A stretch of 64,000 bases of DNA from Thalassobacterium maritimum (GTDB taxonomy: Bacteria > Verrucomicrobiota > Verrucomicrobiia > Opitutales > Coraliomargaritaceae): contig NZ_JARXHW010000004.1 of the NCBI RefSeq assembly GCF_031127805.1, positions 1 to 64,000 of the forward strand. Reading direction: 5' to 3'. This document shows positions 62,681 to 64,000 of this stretch, piece by piece; the first letter of the stretch is position 1; each line of letters begins with the position of its first letter. Under the pieces are notes generated by a model that was not told the origin of the DNA, did not search any database, and worked only from the letters and a program-made list of their open reading frames with translations. The translations under genes were made by a program, and so were the position numbers.

Positions 62681-64000
62681 CTAAAAAAGCGTCTGCTCAA
62701 AGAAAGTCCTCAATTTCGATAAGGTAATTGGCTTCTCAAGAAAATCATTCATTCCGACTTCAATCGCCTCTTTTTTAATATCGTCCACAACATGAGCCGA
62801 CAATGCCACAATCGGCACATGTGAATTTGGACTCGTTCCAGAACGGATTCGGCGCGTGGTCTCAATGCCATTCAACTTTGGCATCTGAATATCCATTAGA
62901 ACGAGATAAAAACGCTCACTCTCGATATAATGGAGAGCTTCAAAACCATCCTCCGCTAAAACATGTGTGATACTCAAAGACTGCAGTAATTCACTAATAA
63001 CTAAGCGATTCATTGCATCGTCTTCAACAACCAGCACCTGGCCACGTTCCTCCAAACAAGTATTTGCACCCTCGCTTCGAGGCTCCGGTCCCTCAGGCAC
63101 ATGTCTAGGCAACTTCAGCTTTAAGGTAAATACTGAGCCTACACCGAATTCACTGCCGACATGAATCGTCCCTCCCATCAACTCCGCCAGTTCTCGACAC
63201 AAATTCAGACCAATCCCCTGCCCTTCATATTTACGCGAGGCACTCTGGTCAACTTGATAGAATCGATCAAAAATAGAATCAAGATTCTCAGCTCTAATCC
63301 CGATGCCAGTGTCACGAACTAACACGGTAACATCAACTTCACTTGCATTCAGAGCTGGTGGCAACAACTCGACACGAACCGTCCCTTCATGTGTAAACTT
63401 AATCGCATTATTTAATAAATTGATTAAAATTTGTCGAATTTTGCTCTCATCTCCTACACAAATCAAGGGTGTATCCGAGTCTCCATGCGCAGCATCCAAA
63501 TATTCGAGCGACAGAGCTTTCTCTTGAGCGCTGGGTTGAAACATCTCAATAATTTCATGAATCAAAGCTGAAACAGAAAAAGCTTTCGATTCCAATTTTA
63601 TGCGCCCCGATTCAATACTAGCAATATCTAGAATCTCTCCAATCAGTTCCACCAAATGAGTGGCTGAAAACTGAATCTGCTTTAAAAATGCGCATTGCTC
63701 CGGGTCTGTGGTTTCCGACAACATCAGCTCCGCAAATCCAATGATCGGATTTAGTGGAGTCCGTAACTCATGACTCATCATCATCAAAAATTGATTCTTC
63801 GCCTCATTTGCATGATTAGCGTCCCTCAAAGCCTGCTCTAGCTCAAGCGAGCGCTTCCTAGATTCAGTCACATCCTGACAAACTCCCCAGACGCCCTCAA
63901 TCTCGCCATTCACCCACATCGGCACCCCCTGAGTGTGACACCATTTATGTTCCCCCCGTCGATCACGCATCTCCAAGGTCAGGCCATAAGGAACACCTTC
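62681..64000 (-). CDS. Hybrid histidine kinase with receiver domain (partial, N-terminus beyond window)
   Basis: The gene enters from beyond base 64000 on the minus strand and ends at 62681. The visible part begins in a PAS domain (GLTLEMRDRRGEHKW, then VWGVCQDVTES), then has the H-box MMSHELRTPLNPIIGFAELM, ATPase boxes NLLNNAIKFTHEG, DTGIGI and GIGLNLCRELAELMGG, and a C-terminal receiver (LVVEDDAMNRLVISELLQSL, phospho-acceptor Asp in YLVLMDIQMPKLNG, Lys in FLEKPITLSKL). It is a hybrid kinase whose signal input lies outside the window. Its H-box is nearly identical to that of the convergent kinase, which suggests a recent common origin. Confidence 0.9.
   Translation of the reverse strand, partial: EGVPYGLTLEMRDRRGEHKWCHTQGVPMWVNGEIEGVWGVCQDVTESRKRSLELEQALRDANHANEAKNQFLMMMSHELRTPLNPIIGFAELMLSETTDPEQCAFLKQIQFSATHLVELIGEILDIASIESGRIKLESKAFSVSALIHEIIEMFQPSAQEKALSLEYLDAAHGDSDTPLICVGDESKIRQILINLLNNAIKFTHEGTVRVELLPPALNASEVDVTVLVRDTGIGIRAENLDSIFDRFYQVDQSASRKYEGQGIGLNLCRELAELMGGTIHVGSEFGVGSVFTLKLKLPRHVPEGPEPRSEGANTCLEERGQVLVVEDDAMNRLVISELLQSLSITHVLAEDGFEALHYIESERFYLVLMDIQMPKLNGIETTRRIRSGTSPNSHVPIVALSAHVVDDIKKEAIEVGMNDFLEKPITLSKLRTFFEQTLF

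Overview
The window looks like a chromosome segment of a marine Verrucomicrobiota bacterium, most likely class Opitutae (Puniceicoccales/Coraliomargarita-like). This is an inference from content: a Verru_Chthon cassette protein A homologue, three proteins with PEP-CTERM sorting signals (exosortase itself is not in the window), an autotransporter-type beta-strand-repeat protein, several discoidin-like secreted glycosidases, and few clear Shine-Dalgarno sequences. I see no tRNA, rRNA, CRISPR array or intact insertion sequence; only the edge of an IS5-type transposase remnant lies at the left end.

Layout. (1) 1-4900: transposase remnant, then a stand-alone pilin-like Verru_Chthon A gene and a small secreted partner. 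(2) 4929-20968: a carbohydrate-use locus with a LacI-type regulator, two large secreted clan-GH-A-like hydrolases with discoidin-like modules, a cytoplasmic fusion of a beta-phosphoglucomutase-like HAD domain to a GH3 glycosidase, a sodium/solute symporter, a small discoidin-like secreted protein and a PEP-CTERM surface protein. Palindromes of the form TGTT-N4-AACA lie in the control regions and are good candidates for the regulator's operators. (3) 21094-35943: mostly housekeeping: glycosyltransferase and PilT, dapA-dapB-ruvA, TolB-like protein, Mrp, alpha/beta hydrolase, deoC, HHH protein, LON-domain protein, LolA-like protein, YbdG channel, ParB, LysM protein, Lgt. (4) 36062-42219: universal stress protein, glgC, glmS and thrS, ending in a strong terminator. 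(5) 42292-47923: a complete RND efflux operon (outer-membrane factor, adaptor, pump). (6) 48042-54442: a TonB-dependent receptor in an operon with a surface protein, facing two PEP-CTERM genes, the first of which carries the same N-terminal domain as that surface protein; a Fur-family regulator follows. This looks like an uptake system for a metal or metal-containing cofactor. (7) 54495-57874: peroxide defence, ahpF, ahpC and divergent oxyR with a clear OxyR box. (8) 58004-64000: a PAS-PP2C phosphatase and two sensor histidine kinases, the last cut by the window end.

How the genes work together. In the carbohydrate locus, the secreted hydrolases would cut a polysaccharide outside the cytoplasm, the symporter would import the product, and the signal-less GH3/HAD fusion would finish hydrolysis and sugar-phosphate handling inside; the LacI-type protein would gate expression. 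In the TonB locus, surface proteins would capture the ligand and hand it to the receptor. The substrate of both loci is not determined by the sequence alone.
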